This document shows, piece after piece, positions 19,501-28,180 of a stretch of 64,000 nucleotides of DNA (within the stretch, counting starts at the first letter, position 1; each line of letters opens with the position of its first letter). The stretch comes from Gimesia sp. (GTDB lineage Bacteria; Planctomycetota; Planctomycetia; Planctomycetales; Planctomycetaceae). A program made the translations under genes and the position numbers. The notes beneath the pieces are model-generated. The model was not told the origin of the DNA and searched no databases. It saw only the letters and a program-made list of their open reading frames with translations. The DNA lies in the NCBI RefSeq assembly GCF_040219335.1, contig NZ_JAVJSQ010000021.1, forward strand, positions 50,652 through 114,651. Reading direction: 5' to 3'.

Positions 19501-21207
19501 GTGGGTGGCTGCCTGATCACCCTGGTCTATCGCCCGCTGAAGCCACTTAGCCGCTTTGGCCTGATCCTGCTCAACGCCGTCCCCTTTCTTGAGCATCTCG
19601 GCATAGGCCCTGGGAACTCCTCCGAGATCCGAATTGGCCAGGTATTCGATTTTCTCGGCTGCCGTGGAGCTCCCGTGCCTTGCTGCTACTCGCAGCCAGT
19701 AAAATGCGGTGCGGAGATTTTTTTCACAGCCCCTTCCCTCCAGATAGAGTACTCCGAGACGCTCTGCCGCCGGCGCGTAATCCTGTTTCGCGCTCTTGTT
19801 CAGCCAGTCGTGCGCCAAAGGTAAGTCAATTTCTATTCCGCGACCAAACAGATAAGCGGAGCCCAACAGGTACTGCCCTGCGGGGTCGTTACGCTGCGCC
19901 GCCTGCCCGGCCCAGAACCGATGAAGTTTCATGTCTTTTTCGACTCCGTCACCGTAAAAATAACGAAAAGCCAGATCAGACATGGCCGGTGGATACTTGT
20001 GTTTCTCAATCGCTTCTTTTAGCCAGATTTGCGAGTACTTTTCGTGTTCCGGGAAACTCTTCATCGTGCGGAACATTTGACTCAAGTCATAAGCAGCCCG
20101 GGGGGAACCGTGCCTGCCCGCGCTGATCAGCAAGTCGGTGGCCCGCTTGGTGTCCTGTTCAACTCCCTCGCCTTTGGCAAGTGCCATTCCCAGATCGTAT
20201 TCCGCTTTTGGTTCTTCCTGTGCGGCTGCCTGTTCGAGCCACTTAAAGGCCTTCTCTTTGTTTTTGGTGACAAATGTCCCATCGCGATAGGCGACCCAGA
20301 GTTCGTAGGCGGCAGGGCCATAGTCCTGCTGAGCGGCCTGCTCCAGCAGCTGACGGGCCTGTTTGAGATCGGCTTTGACCCCCTGACCATCGCGATACAT
20401 GATTCCCAACTGGTATTGGGCAAGCTTGTTGTCCTGACTGGCGAACTCCTGCAGATGCTTGACGCTTTTCTGGTAACCTTTGGCAACGGCCCGGGCATAC
20501 CACTGCGCCGCCTGATCTATGTCTTTCTCGGCTCCCAATCCATTTTTATAGCAGTATGCCAGATTGTGCATGGCTGCGGGATATCCGCGCTCAGCTGCAG
20601 CCTTGGTGTATTTGATTCCCTGGGCCAGATCGACCTCGACACCGCGGCCTTCGAGGTAGGAGAAGCCAACTTCAGACAGCGAATCGAGATCTCCGAGGTC
20701 GGCTGAGATTTTGAGCAGGCGTGTCATTTCACCCAGGTCGGCTTCAACGCCCCAGCCTTCGCGGTAGCATAGCGCCAGTCCCTTCAGACATTGAATGTCA
20801 TTTTGCTTCACACCGCGACGCAAGAGTGCGACCATTTTCGCATAGTCCTGCTCGACCAGCTTGCCATTGCGGTATTCCCGGGCCAGGTCATGTAGTGCCG
20901 GGGGGTAATCCTGATCAGCCGATTTCTGCAGCCACTCGATTGCCTGCTTGAAATCCGGTTCGGCACCCAGGCCTCGCGCGCAGGTCCAGGCCAGTTGATA
21001 TTGCGCCTGCGGACTCCCGGCTTTCGCTGCTTTCTCCAGCCACTCTCGTCCCTGGGGGACATTGGCGATGACCCCGTTGCCCAGCAGAAGGCGGACGCCG
21101 AGATCAACCTGCGCTGACAGATCACCCTGGTCCGCTTTCTTACGTAGTGCACCAATATCGACCTGGGCCTGAACCGGGGCGATGAGCAGCGCCATCGTCA
21201 GGAGCAT
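16600..21207 (-). CDS. Very large secreted Sel1-repeat protein
   Basis: Sel1-like repeats (about 36 residues, TPR-related helical hairpins; signature A-x-x-x-LG-x-x-Y-x-x-G-x-G-V-x-x-D) run almost end to end, by length around 35-40 units. Starting at the ATG at 21207 gives 1535 residues and a classic signal peptide (MLLTMALLIAPVQAQ), so the protein is probably periplasmic or surface-exposed and acts as a protein-interaction scaffold. The frame is open to 21324, which would bury that signal sequence behind a 39-residue extension, so the shorter start is chosen. A Ser/Thr/Glu-rich linker without repeats at about residues 1010-1060 splits the array into two solenoids. Sel1 proteins of this size are unusual. 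The partner is unknown; no enzymatic domain is visible. Confidence 0.82.
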   Translation of the reverse strand: MLLTMALLIAPVQAQVDIGALRKKADQGDLSAQVDLGVRLLLGNGVIANVPQGREWLEKAAKAGSPQAQYQLAWTCARGLGAEPDFKQAIEWLQKSADQDYPPALHDLAREYRNGKLVEQDYAKMVALLRRGVKQNDIQCLKGLALCYREGWGVEADLGEMTRLLKISADLGDLDSLSEVGFSYLEGRGVEVDLAQGIKYTKAAAERGYPAAMHNLAYCYKNGLGAEKDIDQAAQWYARAVAKGYQKSVKHLQEFASQDNKLAQYQLGIMYRDGQGVKADLKQARQLLEQAAQQDYGPAAYELWVAYRDGTFVTKNKEKAFKWLEQAAAQEEPKAEYDLGMALAKGEGVEQDTKRATDLLISAGRHGSPRAAYDLSQMFRTMKSFPEHEKYSQIWLKEAIEKHKYPPAMSDLAFRYFYGDGVEKDMKLHRFWAGQAAQRNDPAGQYLLGSAYLFGRGIEIDLPLAHDWLNKSAKQDYAPAAERLGVLYLEGRGCEKNLRTAFYWLRVAARHGSSTAAEKIEYLANSDLGGVPRAYAEMLKKGDGVEQDQAKAAKWLQRAIDQGDQAATHELGLMYLQGVGVEQDPDKALELIKQAAEKDYAPAILKLIKEYRTGKHWKKDEKQVFAWSERGNKLGLQTATLTLAQGLFTGEGIEQDESRALQLFKSLAEQGNTKLVVMLANHYGGRTNTVEADDQQAFYWNRKAAEQDDAASAARLGFYYYEGIGCDINFDEAYRWTKWAYDQGAEVARFNLAEHYHHGQGVEKNLVKARELIEPLAKAGNAQAMYAMGTLLTDVEDKPDSETVAEGVKYFEQSIAKGTKQVAKWLAEGPEGQNMAAGWSKLVAKASNNLGILYWTGELVEKNIDKAQKLLRTAVEGNIPLAMANLGRLYLEEDLGEERKAEAQNLFQKAIDGGLVDAHSDLGEGFLFGSWGKKDLETAREWFEKGHAAGDRGSTVWLGYLYMGGNGVDRDTQKARELLTDGAGRGSSLAKKLLAQLKEEQTTDVKELAALKKQPEPSTNSTRDDISGEETSSPSESLATVEGSDTKTLSELELQRQQAAAGNTAAMAQLGFRLSFDELHRDEWDYAEAVKWLTAAARQGDSDSQYYLGELLIAGRGTGKDTRAGIQWVEKAAAGGNATAAMMMGLSYKRGQFVKKNPQREFDYYKQAAEAGEATGMLLLSVAYEFGVGTPRDMDQAIHWCRRAAEAGNAQAMRNLGQFLLQGKHVDADPAQGMDWLRRAAEAGNASANTKLGVCYEKGQGVEQDLAEAVKWYRKAADLGDAEGQAELGYAYLSGNGVAVDNEQGYFWSKQAAAQQYPMGLNNVGYCYHRGKGVPQDLDKGIEFYGYAARQGYEQALHSLQKLAKDKHDEAYYQLGYTLVFGTKLPAKPREGVLYLKLAARHKHPAAMTMLARMYAKGTVVKPDEEQAIALVQAAAEKGNTMAMNDWADRLRKGTGVTVDLDAAVDWYWKAAEKEDRAAQLKLAQMVSDGQAKSLSEMQLQTLKSWLQAAANQGDQQARKLLTRIGNITNKPTGN

Positions 21208-21558
21208 TACGCCCCAACTTTTTGCTAAAAATGAAAAGTTACGTATGATGACAGCGACAAAATATCTCACGAATCTACCCTTCCGGCTGCTCACAGGGAA
21301 CAATAGTTCTTCGGCTGAATTCATGGGCGAATCGGCGCGAAAACATCACCCATGACTTCCTCGCTTTGGTCTCGCTAAGCAGGGGGAACTGGATTCCCAT
21401 ATGCTTATTAATTTATTCTATACATAGAGGATCTCAAGGTCCAGAATGAATGTTCGAACTAAAAACTATTGGAGAACCGTGATTAGCAGTGCCAATTTCT
21501 TTGATGATCGACGGACACAATCATGACACTCTAAATTTTCTTTAGGGGGGCGATTGGA

Positions 21559-22908
21559 TCAGGTCAGTAATTGCTGGACGGGGCCCGTACTGTCGGCGAA
21601 GCGGTCGAGCTTGAGGCCCATGACATGTGCGTGGGTGAGCCAGAGGTTTGCCAGGGCCGTGCCATCTGAGCAGTGCAGATGCTGTCCGGTCTTTAATTGT
21701 CCTCCACCCGAACCGGCGACGACGATGGGCAGGTCGGTATATTGATGCGTGGCACCGTCTCCCAGACCTGAGCCATAAGTAAAGATGGTATTATCCAGCA
21801 ATGTTGTTCCATTCGCCTCGTGAATGGCATCCATCTTCTCAACGAGATAAACAAACTGTTCCATATGGAAGCGATCCACCTGCAGCAGTTCTTTCATGTA
21901 CTTGTTTTGATTATGCGACATCTGATGATGGCTCATCGGTTTGTCGAACAGCGATTCGTAGCGCATGGGAGTATCCCAGCGTTCGGGGCCAATCATCAGG
22001 GTGCCCACATTGGTTAAACCGACCTGCAGGGCTGCGACCATCAGGTCTCCCATCAGGCGAATATACTGGCCACGGGGGAGTTGTGAATTATCTGGTTCTT
22101 TGACAGAAGCTTTGCCTATTTCATGTTTGATCTGATCGAGTTTGTCCATCTGTTCTTCGATCGTCCTGATGCCATCGAAGTACTCCTCAAATTTCTCACG
22201 GTCTGCCCGGCCGAGTCGTCTGTTTAATGAGCGTGCATCTTCGAGAACCAGTCCCGTGATGTCGCGAAAGGCCTGATTCTCCTGTGTGCCGAACATGCGG
22301 CGGTAGACTTTCCGTGGGTCGCGCATCGATGGCGCAACATGCTCCGTGCCATACCAGGAGATATTGTCAAAATAGATCGACTCTTTGTTGTCCCGATGGC
22401 TGTTGCAACTCAGTTCCAGGGTGCGGAAGGGAGTCTGCTCCCCGACGTAGTCCGCAATGATATGATCGAGCGTACGCGCCAGGGGGTACACCGACGACTT
22501 GACTGCATGGGCAGTGGCGCTGCTTAAAAAACAGGAGGCACATTGGGCGTGAACATCGCTTCCATGCTTGTAGAAGCGATCCATGCCGGTGATGAGCGTG
22601 ACTTTCTGTTTTACTTTTTCGAGTGGTTGCTGAGTGGGTGTCAGCTGTTGCAGCGGTCGGATGCCGACTTTCAGGCCGGTTTCCCGGGTAATCTCTTCCT
22701 GACTGCTAGTGAATTTGGGGATTGCCGCATCCTGTTCGCCCGGAAAGAAACCGCGACGCACCACACCAATGGGCACATAGAAGACTGCCAGGCGTTGGGC
22801 GGGTTGCGGAGGATCTTCAGAACGCGCGAGACTTTCCAGCCAGGGTAATGCCAGTGTCGCACCTGCTGCTCCGCGGAGAAATGATCGCCGACTGGTTTTC
22901 ATCATCAT
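21559..22908 (-). CDS. DUF1552 family protein with Tat signal
   Basis: 449 residues. The N-terminus carries a twin-arginine export signal (SRRSFLRGAAG followed by a hydrophobic stretch ending near LARSE), so it is exported folded. The body matches the planctomycete/verrucomicrobial DUF1552 type, which shows distant similarity to the sulfatase/alkaline-phosphatase fold (HxxSH-like and GSGLGDG-type motifs: SHHQMSHNQNKY and TYGSGLGDGATH). These genes typically sit beside DUF1592/DUF1588 cytochrome-like genes, as here: the partner lies 46 nt upstream on the same strand and the two probably form one transcript. Biochemical function is unknown. Confidence 0.85.
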   Translation of the reverse strand: MMMKTSRRSFLRGAAGATLALPWLESLARSEDPPQPAQRLAVFYVPIGVVRRGFFPGEQDAAIPKFTSSQEEITRETGLKVGIRPLQQLTPTQQPLEKVKQKVTLITGMDRFYKHGSDVHAQCASCFLSSATAHAVKSSVYPLARTLDHIIADYVGEQTPFRTLELSCNSHRDNKESIYFDNISWYGTEHVAPSMRDPRKVYRRMFGTQENQAFRDITGLVLEDARSLNRRLGRADREKFEEYFDGIRTIEEQMDKLDQIKHEIGKASVKEPDNSQLPRGQYIRLMGDLMVAALQVGLTNVGTLMIGPERWDTPMRYESLFDKPMSHHQMSHNQNKYMKELLQVDRFHMEQFVYLVEKMDAIHEANGTTLLDNTIFTYGSGLGDGATHQYTDLPIVVAGSGGGQLKTGQHLHCSDGTALANLWLTHAHVMGLKLDRFADSTGPVQQLLT

Positions 22909-22954
22909 TCTGCCATTCTACGCTAACATGTTACGGGATCTTTTCAGGATGAGT

Positions 22955-25108
22955 TTACTGATTCAATGACACTGACTGGTTTCCCTGCCTGACTGTACCC
23001 TGTAAGAAAGGGCGACTCAATACGATTTCTTTGATGAGAGACTGGAACCGGTAATCTGCGGCTGCTGTTTCCGTCACAATCTTTTCGAGTGCCAGTGAAT
23101 CTGCCGCTCCCATTTCGCGTCCGAGGGCGAAAGAAAGCAGGTGTGCTGCAAAGGCCCGAGTAAAGCGGTTCTTTTCATTCAGCAAAGCATCTTTGAACTC
23201 GATGATATTTGTGAATTCATGTTTGCTTAACAGCTTACCGCTGGCATCGACCATTCGTCCATTGGGGTATGTTTCACGCCAGAGGCCGGCTGCATCATAA
23301 TTTTCCAGTGCAAATCCTAAGGGATCGATCCGCTGGTGACAGCCCGCACAGCTGGCATGTTTTCTGTGGACAGCGAATCGCTCACGCAATGTCAGGTTTT
23401 CTTCGCCAGACTGCGGCTTGTCTTCCAGTAAGGGGACATCAGCGGGCGGAGGTTTGGGGGGATCATTCAGAATGACGCCTGCTATCCAGGCACCGCGGGT
23501 AATCGGCTGAGTTCGCGTGGCATTCGATGTCATCGTCATGACGGCAGCGCTAGTGATGACTCCGCCCTGTCGCCGATCTTTCACAGGCACACGTCGAAAT
23601 TGCACTGTCACCGGTGAGCCTGGATTGCCGCGCGTCCCATCGCGGTACCAGGCCTCCAGCAAATCGCTGCGATAACTGAAATCGGAATCGATTAACTTGA
23701 GGACGGACTGATCTTCAATCAGTATGGTTTCAAACAAGAGTAATGGCTCCAGCATCATATGCATGCTGGCACGGTACTTGGAAAAGTAGAACTGCGGATA
23801 CCGCTGACGATCAGGAGTGGAAGAGATAATGCGTTCCAGTTGCAGCCATTGGGTGGGAAAGCTGTCGCAAAATCGCTTCAGACGTTCGTCGCGCAGCATG
23901 CGGGCAACCTGCTCGGTTAGTACGTCAGGCTCGTGAAGTTTCCCGGCCGCAGCCAGATCAAGCAGTGTCTGGTCAGGAATACTTCCCCAGAGGAAAAACG
24001 AGAGACGGGAAGCCAGGCTGAAATCATCAATGCCTGTTCGATTGGGAGAGTCCCCCTCAGCCGACTGGTCATACAGATAGAAAAACTGAGGCGAAGCCAG
24101 TACCGCTGCTGACGCTTCCAGCATGCTCTCTGTAAAAGACTTTTGTTGTTGTATCTGACTTATAACATACGAGGTATAACGCTCCACAAGTTTGTCACTG
24201 GCGGGACGTCGAAAAGCGCGCGTCAGAAAATTCCTTAAGCGCGCTTCCACGATTGCCTGTGTTTCTTCCGCTGTCCCTTCTGCCGGAGCTGCAAAGAACT
24301 CCTTCCAGATACCACAGGTTTTGGCGTTGAAGTCGGCACTGAAGACAATGGAACGGCTCAGTCTCAGAAATGATTCCAGCAGTAATGGGGAAAGCGAGAG
24401 GTGGTCGGCTCGATTATCAAACCCGTTTTCGGCCCGCAGGTCCTGTGGAAAGGCGGCTACTCCGCCCAGTCGTTTTTCGATCAACTGAGACTTGCCCAGC
24501 GGACGACTGCCGACTCGCACCTGCTGAGGCATCTTTCCGGTCTGTGGCTGAAAGTAATTGTCGTACTCCCGCAGCATCCGTTCCGGGAGTGAGAAGACTT
24601 CCACTTTCAGCTGGAACAGATCCTGAACGGCATTGTTGTACTGAAACCGGTTCATGCGTCGAATCGGTGTGCCCGGGACGTTCTCCGCTGATTCAATCGA
24701 TTGCTTCAAGTAGGCTTTCAGACTGGCTACCAGTTGCGTGCGCGTCTTTTCAGCAAGAGGCTGTTCACTTTCAGGTGGCATGTATCCGGAGTCGACTGCC
24801 TCAATTACATCCTGCAACGTTTCTGGAGTGCTTACCAGCTGATCGGAGTTTTGCAGGCTGAGCAGATTGACTTCGCCTTCCACCTTTCCATTCTTACCGT
24901 GACACTTCACACAGAACTGCTGAAAGGCCGGCTGGATGATGGTCGAGAAAGTGTCAGTCTGCGGATCAGACGCAGGCTCAGCTCCCTGGCTGAACAGGGG
25001 CGAAAGCCAGATCGTCACAAAAACACTGCTATACGAAAATCGTGATATCAAGGTCGCCTCTGATCCGGGATTCACCATTGAGGATAAGACTGAGATCGTG
25101 CTATGCAT
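22955..25108 (-). CDS. DUF1587/1592/1588/1585-type cytochrome c-like protein
   Basis: 717 residues with an N-terminal signal-like hydrophobic segment (about 24-41); initiation at Met11 (25078) is an alternative. It has two CxxCH haem-c-type motifs: CVKCH at 66-70, in a domain resembling planctomycete cytochrome c (PSCyt1), and CAGCH near residue 583 followed by RIDPLGFALENYD, the signature of the DUF1588 region. Between them are the DUF1587, DUF1595 and DUF1592 blocks usual for the family, and DUF1585 ends the protein. The length is typical. It is encoded directly upstream of the DUF1552 gene; the pair is a hallmark planctomycete two-gene unit, thought to be exported and redox-linked, with substrate unknown. 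Confidence 0.87.
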   Translation of the reverse strand: MHSTISVLSSMVNPGSEATLISRFSYSSVFVTIWLSPLFSQGAEPASDPQTDTFSTIIQPAFQQFCVKCHGKNGKVEGEVNLLSLQNSDQLVSTPETLQDVIEAVDSGYMPPESEQPLAEKTRTQLVASLKAYLKQSIESAENVPGTPIRRMNRFQYNNAVQDLFQLKVEVFSLPERMLREYDNYFQPQTGKMPQQVRVGSRPLGKSQLIEKRLGGVAAFPQDLRAENGFDNRADHLSLSPLLLESFLRLSRSIVFSADFNAKTCGIWKEFFAAPAEGTAEETQAIVEARLRNFLTRAFRRPASDKLVERYTSYVISQIQQQKSFTESMLEASAAVLASPQFFYLYDQSAEGDSPNRTGIDDFSLASRLSFFLWGSIPDQTLLDLAAAGKLHEPDVLTEQVARMLRDERLKRFCDSFPTQWLQLERIISSTPDRQRYPQFYFSKYRASMHMMLEPLLLFETILIEDQSVLKLIDSDFSYRSDLLEAWYRDGTRGNPGSPVTVQFRRVPVKDRRQGGVITSAAVMTMTSNATRTQPITRGAWIAGVILNDPPKPPPADVPLLEDKPQSGEENLTLRERFAVHRKHASCAGCHQRIDPLGFALENYDAAGLWRETYPNGRMVDASGKLLSKHEFTNIIEFKDALLNEKNRFTRAFAAHLLSFALGREMGAADSLALEKIVTETAAADYRFQSLIKEIVLSRPFLQGTVRQGNQSVSLNQ

Positions 25109-25386
25109 GACTCACCGTTTATATATTAACTCAGTGCCCCCCACGATGTCTATTACGGAGTGGATAACCCCTGATTTCGTTGGAGTGCGCAATATTAAGC
25201 TGGGGGTTGAATTCGGAGTGCTGGCAACAAACTGCTCTTGATTTTCTGTTTCAACTTAGCCTTATCCCGCTGCAGTACTTGTGCCTGTCTGTTCGTGTCT
25301 GGTAGATAAACCAAACCGTTTTGATACAATCAAAGACCTCAACTTATTACAGGTATTACACCAGAGCCGGGGCGCAGGGCATTCCA
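25109..25386. promoter_or_regulatory. Divergent intergenic region
   Basis: The 278-bp gap between the minus-strand DUF1592/DUF1552 unit and the plus-strand sulfatase must hold promoters for both. No unambiguous -35/-10 pair or operator palindrome was seen. Confidence 0.4.
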
Positions 25387-26826
25387 ATGACAGATCAACG
25401 ACCAAACATCATATTTATCATTACCGATCAGCAGCGCTTCGATACGATTCATGCCGCCGGCTATGATTTTATGGAAACGCCCCATCTGGATCGTCTGCAT
25501 CGCGAGGGAATTGTATTCAACAACTGTTTCATCACCGCAGCTTCCTGTGCTCCTGCGAGAGCATCGCTCTTTACGGGGCATTATCCACATACGACGGGGA
25601 TTCTGAAAAATGCAGATACCTGGAAGCATGGCTGGATCGAAAACCTGCAGGAGGGAGGTTATCAGACGGTCAATATCGGCAAGATGCACAGCTGGCCCTA
25701 CACGACTCCCCTGGGCTTCGATCAGCGGTACGTGGTGGAGAATAAAGATCGCTATCTGGAGGGACGCTACTTTTACGATGAGTGGGATAAAGCCTTACGA
25801 GCCCGCGGTCTGGTGAAACAGCAACGGGAACTCTACCGCCAGTTACCTGATTACAGAGAAAGCCTGGGGGCCTTCGACTGGCTGCTGGATGAGGATATGC
25901 ATCCTGACATGTTCGTGGGGAATATGGCGGTCGACTGGATTCGCAACTACCCCGTGAGCGAACCATTGTTTCTGGAAATTGGTTTTCCCGGTCCGCATCC
26001 TCCCTATGATCCGATTCCCCGGTACGCAGAGTCTTATCTGAAAAAAGATCTCAACATCGCACCTGTTCTGGAAAGTGATCTGACGAACCAGCCGGACCCG
26101 TTGAAGGCGATGCGAATTCATAATCACGAGGTTGATCATGACTCAGTCGTGCATCTCCTTGATCCCACGGAAGAACAGCGACACCGACAGCGCGCCTATT
26201 ATCTGGCGAACGTCACGATGATTGACGAAAAGGTGGGGGAGATTATGAATGCTCTGGAAGAGAAAAGGTTGCTTGACAACTCGATTGTCATCTTCAGCTC
26301 CGATCACGGCGATTGCCTGACAGATCATGGACACAGTCAGAAATGGACCATGTACGACGTCATTACGCGTGTGCCGATGATTATCTGGGCGCCAGGTCGC
26401 TTTGGGCAACCGCGTACAATTGATGGTCTGGTTCAGCAGATGGATCTGGGGCCCACATTGATGGAGATTGCTGATATCCCCATACCAGAACCAATGGCAG
26501 CACGCAGCCTGTTGCCGTTGCTGGAATCGGATGCTGAAGCGGCGTCATGTTTACGTGATGTCGTTTTTGCCGAACAGGCCAAAGATGGTATTCTGACAAC
26601 CAGCAAGTTTATGACTATGGTGCGCACGCAAGATTGGAAACTGGTTCACTTTCTGGACGAACCGTGGGGCCAGCTGTTTGATCTCACAGCTGATCCCCTG
26701 GAGGTAGACAACCTCTGGGATGCGCCCGAACATGCCGAAAAGAAGAAAACGCTGCTCGCTATCCTCCGCGAATGGCGCATTCGCGACAGTTATGAAAACT
26801 CCGACCTCTGGGAGGATTATCGGTAA
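25387..26826 (+). CDS. Type I sulfatase
   Basis: 479 residues. It hydrolyses sulfate esters; planctomycetes carry many for sulfated marine polysaccharides. The N-terminal metal-site motif NIIFIITDQQR and the active-site signature CAPARAS at 54-60 are present; Cys54 is the residue converted to formylglycine by the sulfatase-modifying enzyme (CxPxR type). FSSDHGD further on supplies further metal ligands. The chosen ATG (25387) places the NIIF strand eight residues in; the frame opens at 25321 but that extension has no signal peptide or family resemblance. With this start no export signal is visible, which suggests a cytoplasmic enzyme acting on imported small sulfates or on choline-sulfate/phosphonate-like substrates. 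A strong terminator follows. Confidence 0.88.
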   Translation: MTDQRPNIIFIITDQQRFDTIHAAGYDFMETPHLDRLHREGIVFNNCFITAASCAPARASLFTGHYPHTTGILKNADTWKHGWIENLQEGGYQTVNIGKMHSWPYTTPLGFDQRYVVENKDRYLEGRYFYDEWDKALRARGLVKQQRELYRQLPDYRESLGAFDWLLDEDMHPDMFVGNMAVDWIRNYPVSEPLFLEIGFPGPHPPYDPIPRYAESYLKKDLNIAPVLESDLTNQPDPLKAMRIHNHEVDHDSVVHLLDPTEEQRHRQRAYYLANVTMIDEKVGEIMNALEEKRLLDNSIVIFSSDHGDCLTDHGHSQKWTMYDVITRVPMIIWAPGRFGQPRTIDGLVQQMDLGPTLMEIADIPIPEPMAARSLLPLLESDAEAASCLRDVVFAEQAKDGILTTSKFMTMVRTQDWKLVHFLDEPWGQLFDLTADPLEVDNLWDAPEHAEKKKTLLAILREWRIRDSYENSDLWEDYR

Positions 26827-26920
26827 CTCTGATTATCAGCTATGAAGCTTGTTCTGTGACTCATTCTCTGAGTTCAGCCAGGCTGAGCGCTGGAAAAGCT
26901 CTGTACCGTATGTCACGTAA

Positions 26921-26960
26921 AAAAAGAGCCACTTGCGGCGAATCGCAAGGGGCTCTTTTT
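26921..26960 (+). terminator. Rho-independent terminator after the sulfatase gene
   Basis: AAAAAGAGCC (26921-26930) pairs with GGCTCTTTTT (26951-26960) and the inner CTTGCG pairs with CGCAAG, with a GCGAAT loop and a single A/G mismatch. The stem ends in a T run on the plus strand and, being preceded by A residues, can also work on the opposite strand. Confidence 0.9.
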
Positions 26961-26961
26961 A

Positions 26962-27219
26962 TGGTGGCGGGTGTCACTTTTGAGCTGGATATCAAGTTGA
27001 AAATGATTTCGATAAGTCCCATTGAATTTGAGATTTGGGAAGAGGCGGTCCGAAGGACTATCGCTTTGGAGATTTCCTGAATCGGACCCAGTCGGACTAT
27101 TTTTGGACTGAGTGTATACATCTGAATCTCATTGCTCTCATGAGAAGTTCTACAGCAGGTGTTTTAACACCCCCCCGACTGTCTGGGATCGTGTGAGGAA
27201 TCAACCGCACTGACACTCA
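26962..27219. repeat. Intergenic repeat B, intact-looking copy
   Basis: About 258 bp. Its left half (to GTCGGA at 27091-27096) matches 52711-52849 and its right half (from TGGACTGAGTGTATAC) matches 55839-55955, in the same orientation. Shared blocks include GAGCTGGA, AAGTTGAAAAT, a GATTTCCTG(A/G)ATCGGAC run, CCGACTGTCTGG and GTGAGGAATCAAC. No coding frame is evident. The intervening stretch to the pspA start (27453) holds no other recognisable feature. Confidence 0.65.
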
Positions 27220-27452
27220 GTTCTGATCTGTAGCCTGCAGGGGATCAGGGTGCCGGCGGTTACCCGGGAAAATCTCTGTAAGTCGAAGAGCAATTGATAT
27301 TTTGGAGGAAGGAACTGGCCTGGATTGGAACTGTTAGAACTAAAAATCAAATATTCTCTGACCGAATGTCATGTTTCATTACATCACTCAGATAGATGAA
27401 ACAGACGTCTGTATTTTTACTGCAATCTGAACACAGAGATCAGGAATGTCCC

Positions 27453-28154
27453 ATGCGAATATTTGAACGAATCAACGACATTATTGCGGCCAATATTCAT
27501 GATATGCTCGATCAGTTTGAAGATCCGGAAGTCATGTTGAAACAGGCCATCCGGGAAATGGAACATTCAATTGATACCGTAACCCAGGATACGGCACGTG
27601 TGATGGCGGGTGAGAAGCGACTCATTCGGGAGTTGACCAAAAATGAAATGGAAGCTCAAAACTGGCAGCAACGTGCAATGCAGGCGGTCCAGAACGGAGA
27701 CGATCAACTGGCTCGCAAAGCGCTGGCCCGCAAAAAGGAACATGAAAACCTGAGCCAGGCCCTGAAAGAACAACTGGAGCCGGTTAAAAAAGCAGGGGAA
27801 ACGCTGAAGGTTCAACTGTCGGCCATGAAAGCCAAACTGGCGGAAGCGAAGCGGGAGTTGTCTGCTTTACTGCTGCGCAAGCGATCTGCAGAAATCCGGA
27901 AACAGTCGCGCACTTCATTAAGTTGCCAGCAGACAAAAGCCTTTAATGCAAATGCATTTCGCAAGTTCGATCGGCTGCGAGAAAAAGTCGAAGAAGCAGA
28001 AGCGGAAGCCGATGCAATGGATGAGTTAAACGCTATGGCTGATATGTCCATGCTGGATCCCCGGGATACATTTGCCAAAGATTCTCTGGCTGAGGGAGTT
28101 CATTCACTGGAGATCGAAGAGGAGTTGAATGCACTGAAGCAGAAGAAGGACTGA
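27453..28154 (+). CDS. pspA: PspA/IM30 family envelope-stress protein
   Basis: 233 residues, the usual length, almost entirely helical and highly charged with the long coiled-coil hairpin typical of PspA/Vipp1 ESCRT-III-like proteins. MRIFERINDIIAANI is the amphipathic N-terminal helix that binds membranes, and EDPEVMLKQAIREME matches the family's first conserved block. It stabilises stressed inner membranes. The ATG at 27453 is preceded by CAGGAA with good spacing and gives the conserved N-terminus; the frame opens at 27396 but the extra 19 residues do not fit the family. It is followed after 26 nt by a sigma-factor gene, suggesting that membrane-stress response and the downstream kinase system are co-transcribed. 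Confidence 0.88.
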   Translation: MRIFERINDIIAANIHDMLDQFEDPEVMLKQAIREMEHSIDTVTQDTARVMAGEKRLIRELTKNEMEAQNWQQRAMQAVQNGDDQLARKALARKKEHENLSQALKEQLEPVKKAGETLKVQLSAMKAKLAEAKRELSALLLRKRSAEIRKQSRTSLSCQQTKAFNANAFRKFDRLREKVEEAEAEADAMDELNAMADMSMLDPRDTFAKDSLAEGVHSLEIEEELNALKQKKD

Positions 28155-28180
28155 TTCTTCTCAGGATGAAAACTTGACAA

